DNA from: Planctomycetota bacterium
GTDB taxonomy: Bacteria > Planctomycetota > Planctomycetia > Pirellulales > Pirellulaceae
Reading direction: 5' to 3'
DNA: 59,754 bases
NCBI GenBank assembly: GCA_026692885.1
Contig: JAPLNJ010001190.1
Coordinates: 1 to 59,754, forward strand
In this document: piece after piece, positions 17,334-26,058 of the stretch
How the letters are laid out: every line of letters starts with the position of its first letter
Position numbering within the stretch: the first letter of the stretch is position 1
Translations under genes and position numbers: made by a program
Notes under the pieces: generated by a model
What the model saw: only the letters and a program-made list of their open reading frames with translations
Told to the model about the DNA's origin: nothing
Database searches by the model: none

Positions 17334-18479
17334 TCAGTCTCCCCAGCCGGCGAAGTGATTCATGTCGCGGTCGAACTGGTCGAAAAAACCGGCCGGCCAG
17401 ACGTCAATGTTGCCCGTCTGGTCCAACGTGGGGCTGACGACCTGCGCCTGAGCGCCGCCGGCGTCGCGGTCGCGAAAGAAATGCAGGAGCACGCTCTCCG
17501 GGGCCAGCACGGCGGCCTTCACGGCACGGCGGATCCCGTTGAGGACATGGTCACTGTGGGTCTCGATCAGGACTTGAATCCCGGCCGCCGCGACCTGTGC
17601 CAGAAAACGGCCCATCAACGCCTGACCGGCGGGGTGCAAATGGACCTCGGGGTTTTCGATCAACAGCAGGTCGCCGGGTTCCGCCGACAGGGCGGCCACG
17701 ATGACCGGAAACACTTGCGTCAAGCCGAACCCGACGTGCACCGGACGGTGGAAATTCGTCGCGTCGGACGTTCGCAGCCCGAGCGTGATTCCGTTGGCCT
17801 GCGGAACTTGCACGATTTCGAGCGAACAGCCCGGGAAGAACTCGCGCATCCGGGCTTCCACCTGCCGCATTCTGGTCGGGGGATGATCGGCCAACCGCAA
17901 CGCCTCAAGCACTTGCTCGTCCCGCCCGGAGTGCAGCACGCTGACCGCGAACTCGCCGCGCGGTCCCACACGCGTCACCGTGGCTGGGTCGATCAACGGA
18001 TAAATTTCCCGTGGCCCGACGCGTTCGGCGGTGAGGTAAGTCAGCCGGCGCAGACGTTGCGCCAATTCACGAAGTTCCGGCTTGCCGACAGCGGGGAGTA
18101 AGAACCGCAGCGTCTCCGGAGTGACGTGTTTGTCCCCGTCCACCTGGACGACGGACACCGCCGCCGACATGCTGCGGCGATCAGCTTCCAGAAGCCACCG
18201 GACGTAACTCTCGCCGTCGATCAAGCCGATGCTGAACCCCATGCGCCCGGTGACCTTGTCCACGACGTCCGACATCGTGCCCAGGCTCAATTCCTCGCCA
18301 TTGAGAAACAGCCGCGGCGACCATTCGTGCTCGCGAATCGTCTGGTGCAGCAGCACCAGCGTCTGCAGCACCGACGATTTCCCCGACGCATTCGCGCCGG
18401 ACAACAGCGTCAGCGGCCCCAGCGGCAGACGCAGCAACTCGAAGCACTTGAAGTGTTCCAGGTCCAGTCGTTCAAGCAT
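17334..18479 (-). CDS. AAA family ATPase, DUF3696/OLD-like
   Basis: A 381-residue protein from the ATG at 18479 (MLERLDLEHFKCFELLRLPL), preceded by AGGAGG. The Walker A motif is GANASGKSS near residue 32, the Walker B-like LLLIENPEVHLHPAGQ near residue 265, and the ETHSDHVLNGIRRAV sensor follows, all standard for OLD/RecF-type SMC-related ATPases. The N-terminal FKCF strand is the usual start of this family. Its ATG overlaps the end of the DUF262 remnant by eight bases, so the two were one operon. By known pairings it would act with DUF262 in a restriction- or conflict-type role; with the partner broken, it may now be idle. Confidence 0.85.
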   Translation of the reverse strand: MLERLDLEHFKCFELLRLPLGPLTLLSGANASGKSSVLQTLVLLHQTIREHEWSPRLFLNGEELSLGTMSDVVDKVTGRMGFSIGLIDGESYVRWLLEADRRSMSAAVSVVQVDGDKHVTPETLRFLLPAVGKPELRELAQRLRRLTYLTAERVGPREIYPLIDPATVTRVGPRGEFAVSVLHSGRDEQVLEALRLADHPPTRMRQVEARMREFFPGCSLEIVQVPQANGITLGLRTSDATNFHRPVHVGFGLTQVFPVIVAALSAEPGDLLLIENPEVHLHPAGQALMGRFLAQVAAAGIQVLIETHSDHVLNGIRRAVKAAVLAPESVLLHFFRDRDAGGAQAQVVSPTLDQTGNIDVWPAGFFDQFDRDMNHFAGWGD

Positions 18480-19608
18480 CAAACACCTCCTGAAACATTT
18501 TTCGGGCGGCCTGAAAACGGTGCAGGACCTGGGCCGTGCTATTGGGGCTGTAGGTAATGGAGTTGTTGAATTGCGGATCCGACAAGAGTGCGTAGAAGGC
18601 CTGCCGAAGAGCCCCGGCACGTCCCTCCAGCAGTTCTTCTCCAATGCGGGAAAGGCCCGTCGACATCACATCCCACAGGGAAGCGTTCAACGCGGACCGG
18701 TCCACCTGTCCCGGCTGGTGTTTGCGAAACGCGTGTTTGCCGAACAGCTTTGAATTGTTCGCCAGGGCCGTGCGGAATTCGGCGGCCAGCCGATCCAACT
18801 CCGCGTCGCTCAGCGCGTTCATTTTCGTCAACGCCTTCGCCAGACATTCGTCCATGTCACCACGGTATTCATCGAGGCTCAGAAGCTGGAAGGCGCAGAA
18901 ACGGTTCACGAACTCCCGGTCACGCATCGTCGAACTCTGGAGGCTGTCACCCGTGGCCTCCCGAAACAAATCGGTGGCGGCCTGAGCCTTGAGAAAGGCC
19001 GTCGCCCGTCCCATATAGAGACAGTTGCGCATCTGTTGCCGGGTAAGCGGAATCCCTCAGTTCACCCGCTCGAAGATGTCGAGACGCGCCCGCTCCGGAA
19101 CCTTCGCATCGATGACATAGAGGACCAGATTGCAGTCCTCGACGCGATTCTGGAGTTTCGGCGAGAAATCCCCGAAGTGCCGTTTATCCAGGTCCGGCTG
19201 ATCGGGAGACGTAACTCGTTCTTGCAGAAGCGTTGAAAGGTCGAAAGTCGTTGCAGGCCATCGACCACGATCGTCCGCCCCTGCCCGTCTTCGGCCAAAT
19301 AGAACACGGGCAACGGAATCCGCATCAACACCGATTCGATCAGCTTGCTCTGTTTGTCGTCGGGCCAGATGAAGTCGCGCTGAAAATCGGGGTTCATGAC
19401 GAAGGAACCCTTCTCAATCCGGCGCACGACGTCGTAGACCGTTCGTGTCTCCGTACGAATCAAGACCGTGTCGATCGGATAATCACCCCACACATCGACT
19501 ATTTCGTCGCCCAGTCCTTCGACTTCCTCGGCTTCCGTTTCCACGGATTTCGTTACGCCATTGGCAGGCCTTTGTGAGGACTGGTAGGAATTTCTTCTTC
19601 CGGCTCAT
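18472..19608 (-). pseudogene. DUF262 (GmrSD-like) protein broken by three lesions
   Basis: Reading leftward from the ATG at 19608: MSRKKK, then a frame change in the AAG/AAA run, then NSYQSSQRPANGVTKS and PIDTVLIRTETRTVYDVV, the DUF262 signature FQRDFIWP and IVVDGLQRLSTFQRF. Near 19203 one base is missing. The restored frame gives DKRHFGDFSPKLQNRV and IFERVN, then a TGA at 19059-19057 in the middle of the conserved N-G-G-x-PLT motif, then GIPLTRQQMRNCLYMG to the end at 18472. DUF262 proteins such as GmrSD cleave modified DNA in an NTP-dependent way. The 186-codon tail may still be translated but lacks the active site. Confidence 0.85.
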
Positions 19609-19958
19609 CGGAGCCAGTTTAGCGGGGGAAACTAGGGAATCAAGCGGGGCACGACAGGGGCAGGGGCGGCAGGGCGGACATGGCCGCCCCTGCCCCCCTT
19701 TCTCCCTGGATCGCTTGTGGGGAGCTTCGGGAGGGACCTTGCCGAGCGATCCGGCCACCAACCAGGGGTGAATTCCCGAATCCGCGCGGATCGCCCACCC
19801 ACCGACAGGCGTCGGGGAAAGTTAGCAGGTCGCTTCGAACCTGTCGATTTCCACGTAGGTCAGTTCCCGGGGCTCGGCGGAAGCGGCCGTCTGGCGGTCC
19901 GCATCGCCGTCCGGGTGGTGGCCCCAAGCGTCCCCAACGGGGCGGCGCCCGTGGCGGT

Positions 19959-20227
19959 GGAGATGCCCCCCAGGTCTATGACGGCCCCATGCTGCGCGGT
20001 ATCGTCTTCTGTCGAAACGTGATCCATAACAATGGGTCGATCCAGCTCGGCGGAAAATCCAGCTCGGCGGAAAACTAGAGGATGCGTTCGTCGAACACTG
20101 CGTGGTGCGAGATGCCGACGTCGGCATCAACGTAGCCCCCTCGGCCCAGGACGTCCTGCTCCGCGGCAACCGCTTCGAGAACGTTGCCCAGCCGCTGGTG
20201 GGCAAAGGCCTCACCAACGCCGAATAG
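19959..20227 (+). pseudogene. right-handed beta-helix protein C-terminus, frameshifted
   Basis: Reads MLRGIVFCRNVIHNNGSIQL then GGK. A 17-bp tandem duplication then shifts the frame. With one copy removed the reading runs straight on through EDAFVEHCVVRDADVGINV, QDVLLRGNRF and ENVAQPLVGKG to the TAG at 20225-20227. The coil-like asparagine/valine pattern is that of pectate-lyase-type parallel beta-helices found in surface polysaccharide enzymes. The N-terminal portion upstream is not recognisable. Confidence 0.7.
20041..20074. repeat. 17-bp exact tandem duplication
   Basis: TCCAGCTCGGCGGAAAA occurs twice, head to tail, at 20041-20057 and 20058-20074. Because 17 is not a multiple of three, the duplication breaks the beta-helix gene. 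The copies are identical, which suggests a recent event. Confidence 0.95.
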
Positions 20228-20298
20228 GTGGACCGGAAAATCCGTTATCCCGTGGGACCCGAAATGAATCAAAGACTTTCCGGAAACCGATGCACCCC

Positions 20299-20367
20299 TG
20301 TACGACGGCCCTCCGAGGCCGTCGAGAGCACGCAAATTGGCTGCCCCGACGGCCTCGGAGGTCCGTC
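20299..20367. repeat. palindromic repeat family 1, copy A
   Basis: The left arm TGTACGACGGCCCTCCGAGG is continued by CCGTCG, and the right arm at 20347-20367 is its complement with one mismatch. The same element recurs inverted at 47306-47381, sharing the loop sequence GGGCAGC. It overlaps the first codons of the 972-residue gene. Confidence 0.9.
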
Positions 20368-23255
20368 AAGACCGAGCAAACGTCCCAGCTGCTGTTCCCG
20401 AAATGCACTTTGCGGCCGACGGGTCGGTGGCCGGTTTCCACAAGTCGGCCGGCGCCGCCAATCTGGTGCAGACGGGCCAACCGGGGCGCGGTTTTGTGGT
20501 GCGAACCTTTACAGGCGCGGCCATCGACGAGGTGCGGTTGGAGAAAGTCGAACTCCGCGGCGATGCCCTGCTGGTCAGTCGCGACGGCCAGCCGCCACGG
20601 CTCACGTTCCAGGTCACTCGACAGGGCCGCTACCTGGCACTGAAGCTGAAACGCGTCGAGGGCCTGCCGACGGTCAGCTTGGCCGCGCTGCATTTCGAGT
20701 TGAACTGCACGGGGACCGACGTCAAGGTGTTGTCGTTGGACTACATGACGCGAGTGCAGCAGCAGGGCGGCGCGATTCGCGTCCAGTTCAATTACCTCTG
20801 GCACCGCAAACCAGGCGATCCGCTGGGCGGTTTCGCCCTGTATGTGGCGAACAACGACGAGGAGGAAGACGACGCCCTAGCAAACATCTGGAGCCATGAG
20901 GACCTGCCCCGTCCCATGTTGTCGGAGCCATGGACCCGCGAGCACGTCCTCCGCTGGATCGACGACTATTACGGCCAGTTCAAGGATCTGACCACCATGA
21001 TTCTCGCCGCCAAGAGCGAGGCCGAACTCTATGAGTTGACGGCCGTGGCCCAGCAGCGAGGGATCAAAATTATCTACCTCCATACCGACACGTGGCGGGG
21101 CGAGTACTGGCCGATGGAACACTCCCATGTCCACGTCAACCAGCAGGTCTTTCCCCGAGGCCGGGCGGATCTGAAACGCTACTCGGAGTACCTGGCCCAA
21201 CGCGGCATACACCTGGCGTTGCATTACGTCTGCGGCGGAATTGGTCCCAAAGATCCGCAACGGATCGCTGCACACGTGGATCGCAACCTGGCGGCCTGGG
21301 GCCATGGTGAACTGGCGCATCCGATTGAAGCGAGCACTCGGGAAATCCGTTTCCGGCCGGCCGCGGGCTGCGAGTTTCCCTTGGTTTCGGGCATCGGCAA
21401 CAACTCGCCCGGCGTGATGGAACACATCTGGGAGCCGCATTTCGTGCGGATCGACGAAGAAATCGTGCGCGTCGGCGAGTTCGTCGATCTGGACCAGCCG
21501 ATCTGGACGTTGCGCAACTGCCAGCGCGGCTACGGCGCCACGGCGGCCGCGGCCCACGCCCCCGGTGCCGAAACGGTTGGCCTGTTGGCCGCTTATGGCC
21601 AGAACTTTGTTCCCGACACCGACTCGCCTCTGCTCGTCGAAATGGCCCGTGAGTATGCCGAGTTCGCCAATGAGGTCCATCTCGGCCAGCTGGAGTACGA
21701 TGGTTACGAGATCCACGGCCAATACCCCTGGGGCCCGCGCAAGTTCAGCGATCTCGTGGCCCGGCACTTGGATCATGCCGTCGTGAGCAACACCTCCAAC
21801 GGTGCGCCGGTGGCCTCAAACCTCGAGCTCCGGTTCAGCAAGATCCGCAAGATCAACCAGTTCGGCTACCACACGGTCAATCTCTCGTTCCAACTCGACG
21901 ACCACCGGCCGGCCACCTCGATACTCGACGCGTGGTTCGAGCTCTCGTCGCTCATCGCCAATGGGGTTCGCCGCTTCCAGGTCCTGAAGCCCGAGCCGAT
22001 GTTCGGCGTCTCCACCGAGATTCTCGCCACCCACGGCCTGACCGAGGAGCTGTTCACAGCGCTGGCCCTGTGGCGGGAAGTGCTACCTCGGATGAGCCAG
22101 GACCAACTGGCCGCGATGCGCCAGACGTTCACGCCCTTCGGCAACCACATGCAGGGCAAGGACCTGTTTCAAGTGCGCCGGGCCGCGGATCACTACGAGG
22201 TGATTCCCACGCGGGTCATGGTCCGCAAGCAAGGCGATGTGCCGTGGCTGGTGGGCCAGGAGTTCGGACCCGTCGGTCCGCGACAGATTGGCCGACCGGG
22301 GCAACGCTTCGAACTGGAGAATCCCTTCCACGCGCAGCCGGCGGCTTTCGTCATCCGGGTGTTGGCCGAGCATGGCGAAAGCCGCGGAGGCCCGGGCGCG
22401 AGCGCGGCCCCGCGTGCCGGGGACTCGATCGTCGACAGCTACCGCAGCGGCGCCGACGCCGTCGGCCAGTCCCCTGCCGACCGGGCCGCCGTCACGGCGG
22501 TCTCCCACGCCCCGCAGAACCTCCAACCCAAGGCCACGGAAATCCACAACCAGCGCTTCGCCCAATTCGCCCAAGAAGGCGACGCGCTCTGGATGCATGC
22601 CGAAAATCCAAGGGCCGAGGCGCTGAAGGTTGAGAAGGATCTGCCCACCTGGCCAATCCAGTTCTCAATGAACGCTGGTCGCGGCCTAGCCCTGGAGCTG
22701 ATCGGCGATGGCAGCGGGGCCGTGCTGTTGGTGCAGCTCCACGGTCGCGGGGTGCGGGACTACGTCGTAAAGATCGACTTTACGGGCCCTCGCAGCGTGA
22801 CGATTCCGGCCGGCGAAACCTCTTGGGCCGACGGCAACTGGGGTTGGCGTTTCGGGGCCAAGCACTTCGATTACAACCACGTCAGTTCCGTCAGCCTGGG
22901 TTTTGGCCTGATTCCGCCGAGGACCAATCCCAAGGTCCGCGTGGCCAACCTGCGCACGTTGGTCGACGTACCCTCGAAACTGATCGACCCGGTGATTCAT
23001 ACCGGCGAAGGGCACCTCGCCGTGCATGGCGAGATCACCAGCGGCTGTTATCTCCGCTACGACGGTGGCACCAGCGCGAGCGTCCACGATCGGAATTGGA
23101 AGAAATTGAAGGACCTGAAAGTCACGCTGGAAAACTATCGTATGCCGGCCGGTCAGGCCCCGGTGTGGGTCGACGTGGTCAACGGTTCGCCGCGTCCCTG
23201 GCTGGAGCTGCAAACCGTTGTGACCGGTGCGCCAATGATCGTGCCGATCGAGTAG
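20337..23255 (+). CDS. large unknown protein, putative TIM-barrel carbohydrate-active protein
   Basis: A 972-residue open frame beginning with TTG at 20337. Its first codons lie inside the palindromic repeat and no signal peptide is present, so the native N-terminus has probably been lost; an internal ATG at 20403 (MHFAADGSVAGFHK) is the other choice. Residues ~200-520 alternate strands and helices with aromatic, acidic motifs (GIKIIYLHTDTWRGEYW, QLEYDGYEIHGQYPWG), suggesting a glycosidase-like barrel. Residues ~780-970 are beta-rich and may bind sugar. A P/A/S-rich insert lies near 685-725. No family name can be given with confidence. Its neighbours are polysaccharide-related genes. Confidence 0.7.
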   Translation: MAAPTASEVRQDRANVPAAVPEMHFAADGSVAGFHKSAGAANLVQTGQPGRGFVVRTFTGAAIDEVRLEKVELRGDALLVSRDGQPPRLTFQVTRQGRYLALKLKRVEGLPTVSLAALHFELNCTGTDVKVLSLDYMTRVQQQGGAIRVQFNYLWHRKPGDPLGGFALYVANNDEEEDDALANIWSHEDLPRPMLSEPWTREHVLRWIDDYYGQFKDLTTMILAAKSEAELYELTAVAQQRGIKIIYLHTDTWRGEYWPMEHSHVHVNQQVFPRGRADLKRYSEYLAQRGIHLALHYVCGGIGPKDPQRIAAHVDRNLAAWGHGELAHPIEASTREIRFRPAAGCEFPLVSGIGNNSPGVMEHIWEPHFVRIDEEIVRVGEFVDLDQPIWTLRNCQRGYGATAAAAHAPGAETVGLLAAYGQNFVPDTDSPLLVEMAREYAEFANEVHLGQLEYDGYEIHGQYPWGPRKFSDLVARHLDHAVVSNTSNGAPVASNLELRFSKIRKINQFGYHTVNLSFQLDDHRPATSILDAWFELSSLIANGVRRFQVLKPEPMFGVSTEILATHGLTEELFTALALWREVLPRMSQDQLAAMRQTFTPFGNHMQGKDLFQVRRAADHYEVIPTRVMVRKQGDVPWLVGQEFGPVGPRQIGRPGQRFELENPFHAQPAAFVIRVLAEHGESRGGPGASAAPRAGDSIVDSYRSGADAVGQSPADRAAVTAVSHAPQNLQPKATEIHNQRFAQFAQEGDALWMHAENPRAEALKVEKDLPTWPIQFSMNAGRGLALELIGDGSGAVLLVQLHGRGVRDYVVKIDFTGPRSVTIPAGETSWADGNWGWRFGAKHFDYNHVSSVSLGFGLIPPRTNPKVRVANLRTLVDVPSKLIDPVIHTGEGHLAVHGEITSGCYLRYDGGTSASVHDRNWKKLKDLKVTLENYRMPAGQAPVWVDVVNGSPRPWLELQTVVTGAPMIVPIE

Positions 23256-23384
23256 ATTCACATCAAACAGGTTGGCCCCGCCCGCACGGGTGTGTGGACA
23301 GCCAAATGCAGGCAAGGAAAACAAGTCATGAGCATCAAGCGGGTAATCTGTGTCATGCTTCGCACAGTAGAACCGGAGCGAGAA

Positions 23385-25115
23385 ATGCGTACGAGAACAT
23401 TCGTGTTTGGCGGTCTGTTGGCGGTGATTTTCGGGCTTCAGCATGCCGCCGCGGGGGAATTGCCCACGCCGCCTACACTCTGGAAGGATTACGATCCCAA
23501 CCGAGGGGACTTCAAGGAAGAGATCGTCTTCAGCGAAACCAGGGACGGCATCTTCAACCGGGAGTCGTACATCAGCGCGTACGTGTTGGGCGAGGAAGTC
23601 CGGGTCTACTGCAAGTACAGCGTCAAGGCGGGGGCCGTCAAAGCGCCGGGCATTCTGAACGTTCATGGCTGGATGGGCGCGCCGAACGTGACCAGGACGT
23701 TTGTCGAGAACGGTTGGGCCGCGATGGCGCATGACTATTGTGGAAAGACCGGCGACCGGAAACACACCACGAAATATCCGCCACGCCTCCAGCATGGCAA
23801 CATGGATCGCGAGGTCGGCCCGCCCGTCTGGTCGGAAACAGCCGACCACCAGCCGATCACCGATCCGAAACAAGCGTCGGACTATCTCTGGTACGCCATC
23901 CAACGGCGCGTACTGAGCTATCTGGAGCAGCAGAAAGAAGTGGACGCGACCCGCTTGGCCGCGACCGGATACTCCTATGGCGGAACCGTCATGTGGGCGC
24001 TGGGGACGGACCCGCGAGTCAAGGCGATCGTCGCCTATTTCGGCATCGGCTGGACTGAGTATTACCGGAACAAGCAGGTCTGGATGTACAGCGTCCCGTA
24101 CGTCGAGCCGGCGAAATCACCGGGCGAAGAGCTTTATCTGAGCAGCCTGGCGCCCGAGGCCCACGTGCCGTACATCGCGGCGGCAACCCTGTGGCTCAAC
24201 GGCTCCAACGATCATCACGGCGGGCACGAACGGAGCTTGGAGAGCTTCAATCGATTCCAGCCGGGCGTGCCCTGGGCGTTTGCGGTGCAGGCGCGCGGCC
24301 ATCACAACACCGAGAAAATCGACCAGGCGTGCGCCATGTGGCTGGACAAGCATGTGCTGGGCAAGGATGTCTTCTGGACGGAGCAGCCACAAGCGGAGAT
24401 CCGGCTCGATGCCAATGGGATTCCTGAATTGGTGGTGCGTCCAACGGCGGCCGAGCGCGTGAAGAAGGTCGAGATCTACTACGCCCTGAAGGAGCCGTGC
24501 AGTTTCAACCGGTCCTGGCGCGATGCCGCATGCGCGAAAAATGGCGCCGTGTGGATCGGCAAACTGCCGGTGATGAATGTCGCTGACTATGTCTTCGGCT
24601 ACGCGAATGTCACCTACGACACGACGCTCGTCCTGTCGACGGCGTTCTGTGCCGCGATCCCCGCGAAGCTCGGCGCCGCCAAGGCCACGGACAAGCGTTC
24701 CAGCGTCATTTACACCGGCGACGACGGCATGGGTGTCTGGACCGACGTCGCCGAGGTCGAAGGTCCCCAAGGGATCAAGGGATTTCGCTGCACCAACCAT
24801 CGGGCGGGAACTGGCACGGAGCAGTTGTCCGACCCGAAGTGGAAAGCGCCCGCCGCCGCACGACTGGGCTTCAAGTTCTACTGTACGCAGCCGCAGACCT
24901 TGATTCTGACCGCGAACAGCTACGACAGCGGGGAGCTCGAAATCACCGCCTCAGACGATTGGCAGGAGATGGCCATTCCCGGCCACAAGCTCATTAACCG
25001 TTTCAGCAACAAGCCGATGAAGGATTGGACGACGGTGGGCAAGATCCACTTCGCCTCGAAGGAGGGCTCAGACATCACCAAAGTCATCTTCGCGGAGTTC
25101 AAGTGGGTGGAGTAA
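23385..25115 (+). CDS. secreted alpha/beta hydrolase, acetyl-xylan-esterase-like
   Basis: A 576-residue protein starting at the ATG at 23385 (MRTRTFVFGGLLAVIFGL), with GGAG upstream and a signal peptide ending at HAAAGE. The hydrolase core is at ~60-340: strand plus NVHGWMGAP, the nucleophile elbow GYSYGG (S197), then SNDHHGGH and GHHNTEK that can provide the acid/His pair. The remaining ~230 residues are beta-sandwich-like (KLINRFSNKPMKDWTTVGKI). By family it would remove acetyl or similar esters from plant- or algal-type glycans in the periplasm. It sits ~130 bases after the 972-residue gene on the same strand. Confidence 0.8.
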   Translation: MRTRTFVFGGLLAVIFGLQHAAAGELPTPPTLWKDYDPNRGDFKEEIVFSETRDGIFNRESYISAYVLGEEVRVYCKYSVKAGAVKAPGILNVHGWMGAPNVTRTFVENGWAAMAHDYCGKTGDRKHTTKYPPRLQHGNMDREVGPPVWSETADHQPITDPKQASDYLWYAIQRRVLSYLEQQKEVDATRLAATGYSYGGTVMWALGTDPRVKAIVAYFGIGWTEYYRNKQVWMYSVPYVEPAKSPGEELYLSSLAPEAHVPYIAAATLWLNGSNDHHGGHERSLESFNRFQPGVPWAFAVQARGHHNTEKIDQACAMWLDKHVLGKDVFWTEQPQAEIRLDANGIPELVVRPTAAERVKKVEIYYALKEPCSFNRSWRDAACAKNGAVWIGKLPVMNVADYVFGYANVTYDTTLVLSTAFCAAIPAKLGAAKATDKRSSVIYTGDDGMGVWTDVAEVEGPQGIKGFRCTNHRAGTGTEQLSDPKWKAPAAARLGFKFYCTQPQTLILTANSYDSGELEITASDDWQEMAIPGHKLINRFSNKPMKDWTTVGKIHFASKEGSDITKVIFAEFKWVE

Positions 25116-25420
25116 AACGGAAACCCGCCTCCGTACGCTGGGGTTGGCCCCACGACATCGGTGTATTCCACGCACACGCTTCAGTAAGAATGCTCGCCGT
25201 TGTCGACCCAGCGGCGGTCGACCGAGAGGATGCGCTGCGTCTTTATCAAGCGATTCAATTCCGCCTCAGCCCCGGCTGCCTGACGGGCGGGGATGCAGAA
25301 GAATTTCAACATAGCAACGCGGGCCAGAATAACTTCCGGATTTCGTCGAATGCTGCGCGAACGGTTTGCGGGCTTGTACCGGCTTCAGCCGGACTTCCCC
25401 TCCTGTCTTTAGACATCCCG

Positions 25421-25526
25421 CGCCAGCTGGGGTCAGACGTACAGATTTCAGTTTTCGCGGGCAGAAGGCTTTCCCTAGGCTTGGGCACACGACCGCGAAA
25501 ACTGAAATCTGTACGTCTGACCCCTT
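25421..25526. repeat. palindromic repeat family 2, solo inverted copy
   Basis: The arms GGGGTCAGACGTACAGATTT (continued CAGTTTTCGCG) and their complement surround a ~35-base loop. The whole unit, including the flanking CGCCAGCTGG, is nearly identical to the reverse complement of 34216-34323, the inside of the second MITE-like element. Here the outer CTAG arms are absent. Confidence 0.92.
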
Positions 25527-25710
25527 GTCTCACACCCCGTCTCTGCGTAGAAGCCCCGGGCGTCAGTCGGTGGGAGCGGTCCCGCCCCCGCACCTATGCG
25601 ACGCCCCGGCAATTAGGTGTCGGGCCGGAAGACTCCGGCCAGCTTACGCTGGCGGCTTCTGTGCGGGTCGCGGGGCTCTCAGCTTGGTCGGGGCGGGACA
25701 GCTCTCCCGG

Positions 25711-25875
25711 CCACTGCTGTGCACATCTTTGCAGCCAGCCAAAGGCTGGAAATGCAAGCACGACGCGCAAGCGAGTCCGGGGTGGACCGGCAAGCGAAAT
25801 CCAGACTCACTCGCTTGCGCGTCGTGCTTGTAAAATACCGGCCTCCGGCCGGTTTGAAGATGTGCACAGCAGTGG
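25711..25875. repeat. palindromic repeat family 3, composite
   Basis: The outer arms CCACTGCTGTGCACATCTT (25711-25729) and their complement (25857-25875) enclose inner arms CAAGCACGACGCGCAAGCGA (from 25755) and their complement (to 25830), plus two small hairpins, GCCAGCC/GGCTGG and CCGGCCTCCGGCCGG. The nested arms resemble those of families 1 and 2. I recall similar sequences as common in Pirellulales genomes but cannot verify it here. Confidence 0.88.
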
Positions 25876-26058
25876 CTCTCCCGGCTCATGCCGGGAGCTT
25901 CTTCGGCAAGGCACGGTAAGCCGCAACCGGTCCCCCACCGTCGATTCGCTCCGTCCGGCCGAATGCGCTGCGCGGTGACCGAGTTTCTTGCGGCGCTGAA
26001 CGCGGTCTGGAAATCGTCGTTCGATCCCCAGCATTGCCTTCGGTTCCGCAGGCTGGCG

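Larger units (their letters stand above)
25116..26058. other. repeat-rich intergenic region
   Basis: A 940-base gap between convergent genes. It holds two palindromic elements (25421-25526 and 25711-25875) and smaller hairpins such as GCCGGAAGACTCCGGC near 25623. No coding frame inside it looks genuine. Confidence 0.7.

Noticed and set aside
19057..19059. TGA in DUF262 as a selenocysteine codon
   Set aside because: The position is normally Gly, Ser or Thr, two frameshifts occur in the same gene, and no SECIS-like hairpin was noticed.
25421..25875. CRISPR array
   Set aside because: The repeats are single palindromes with large loops, not regularly spaced direct repeats.
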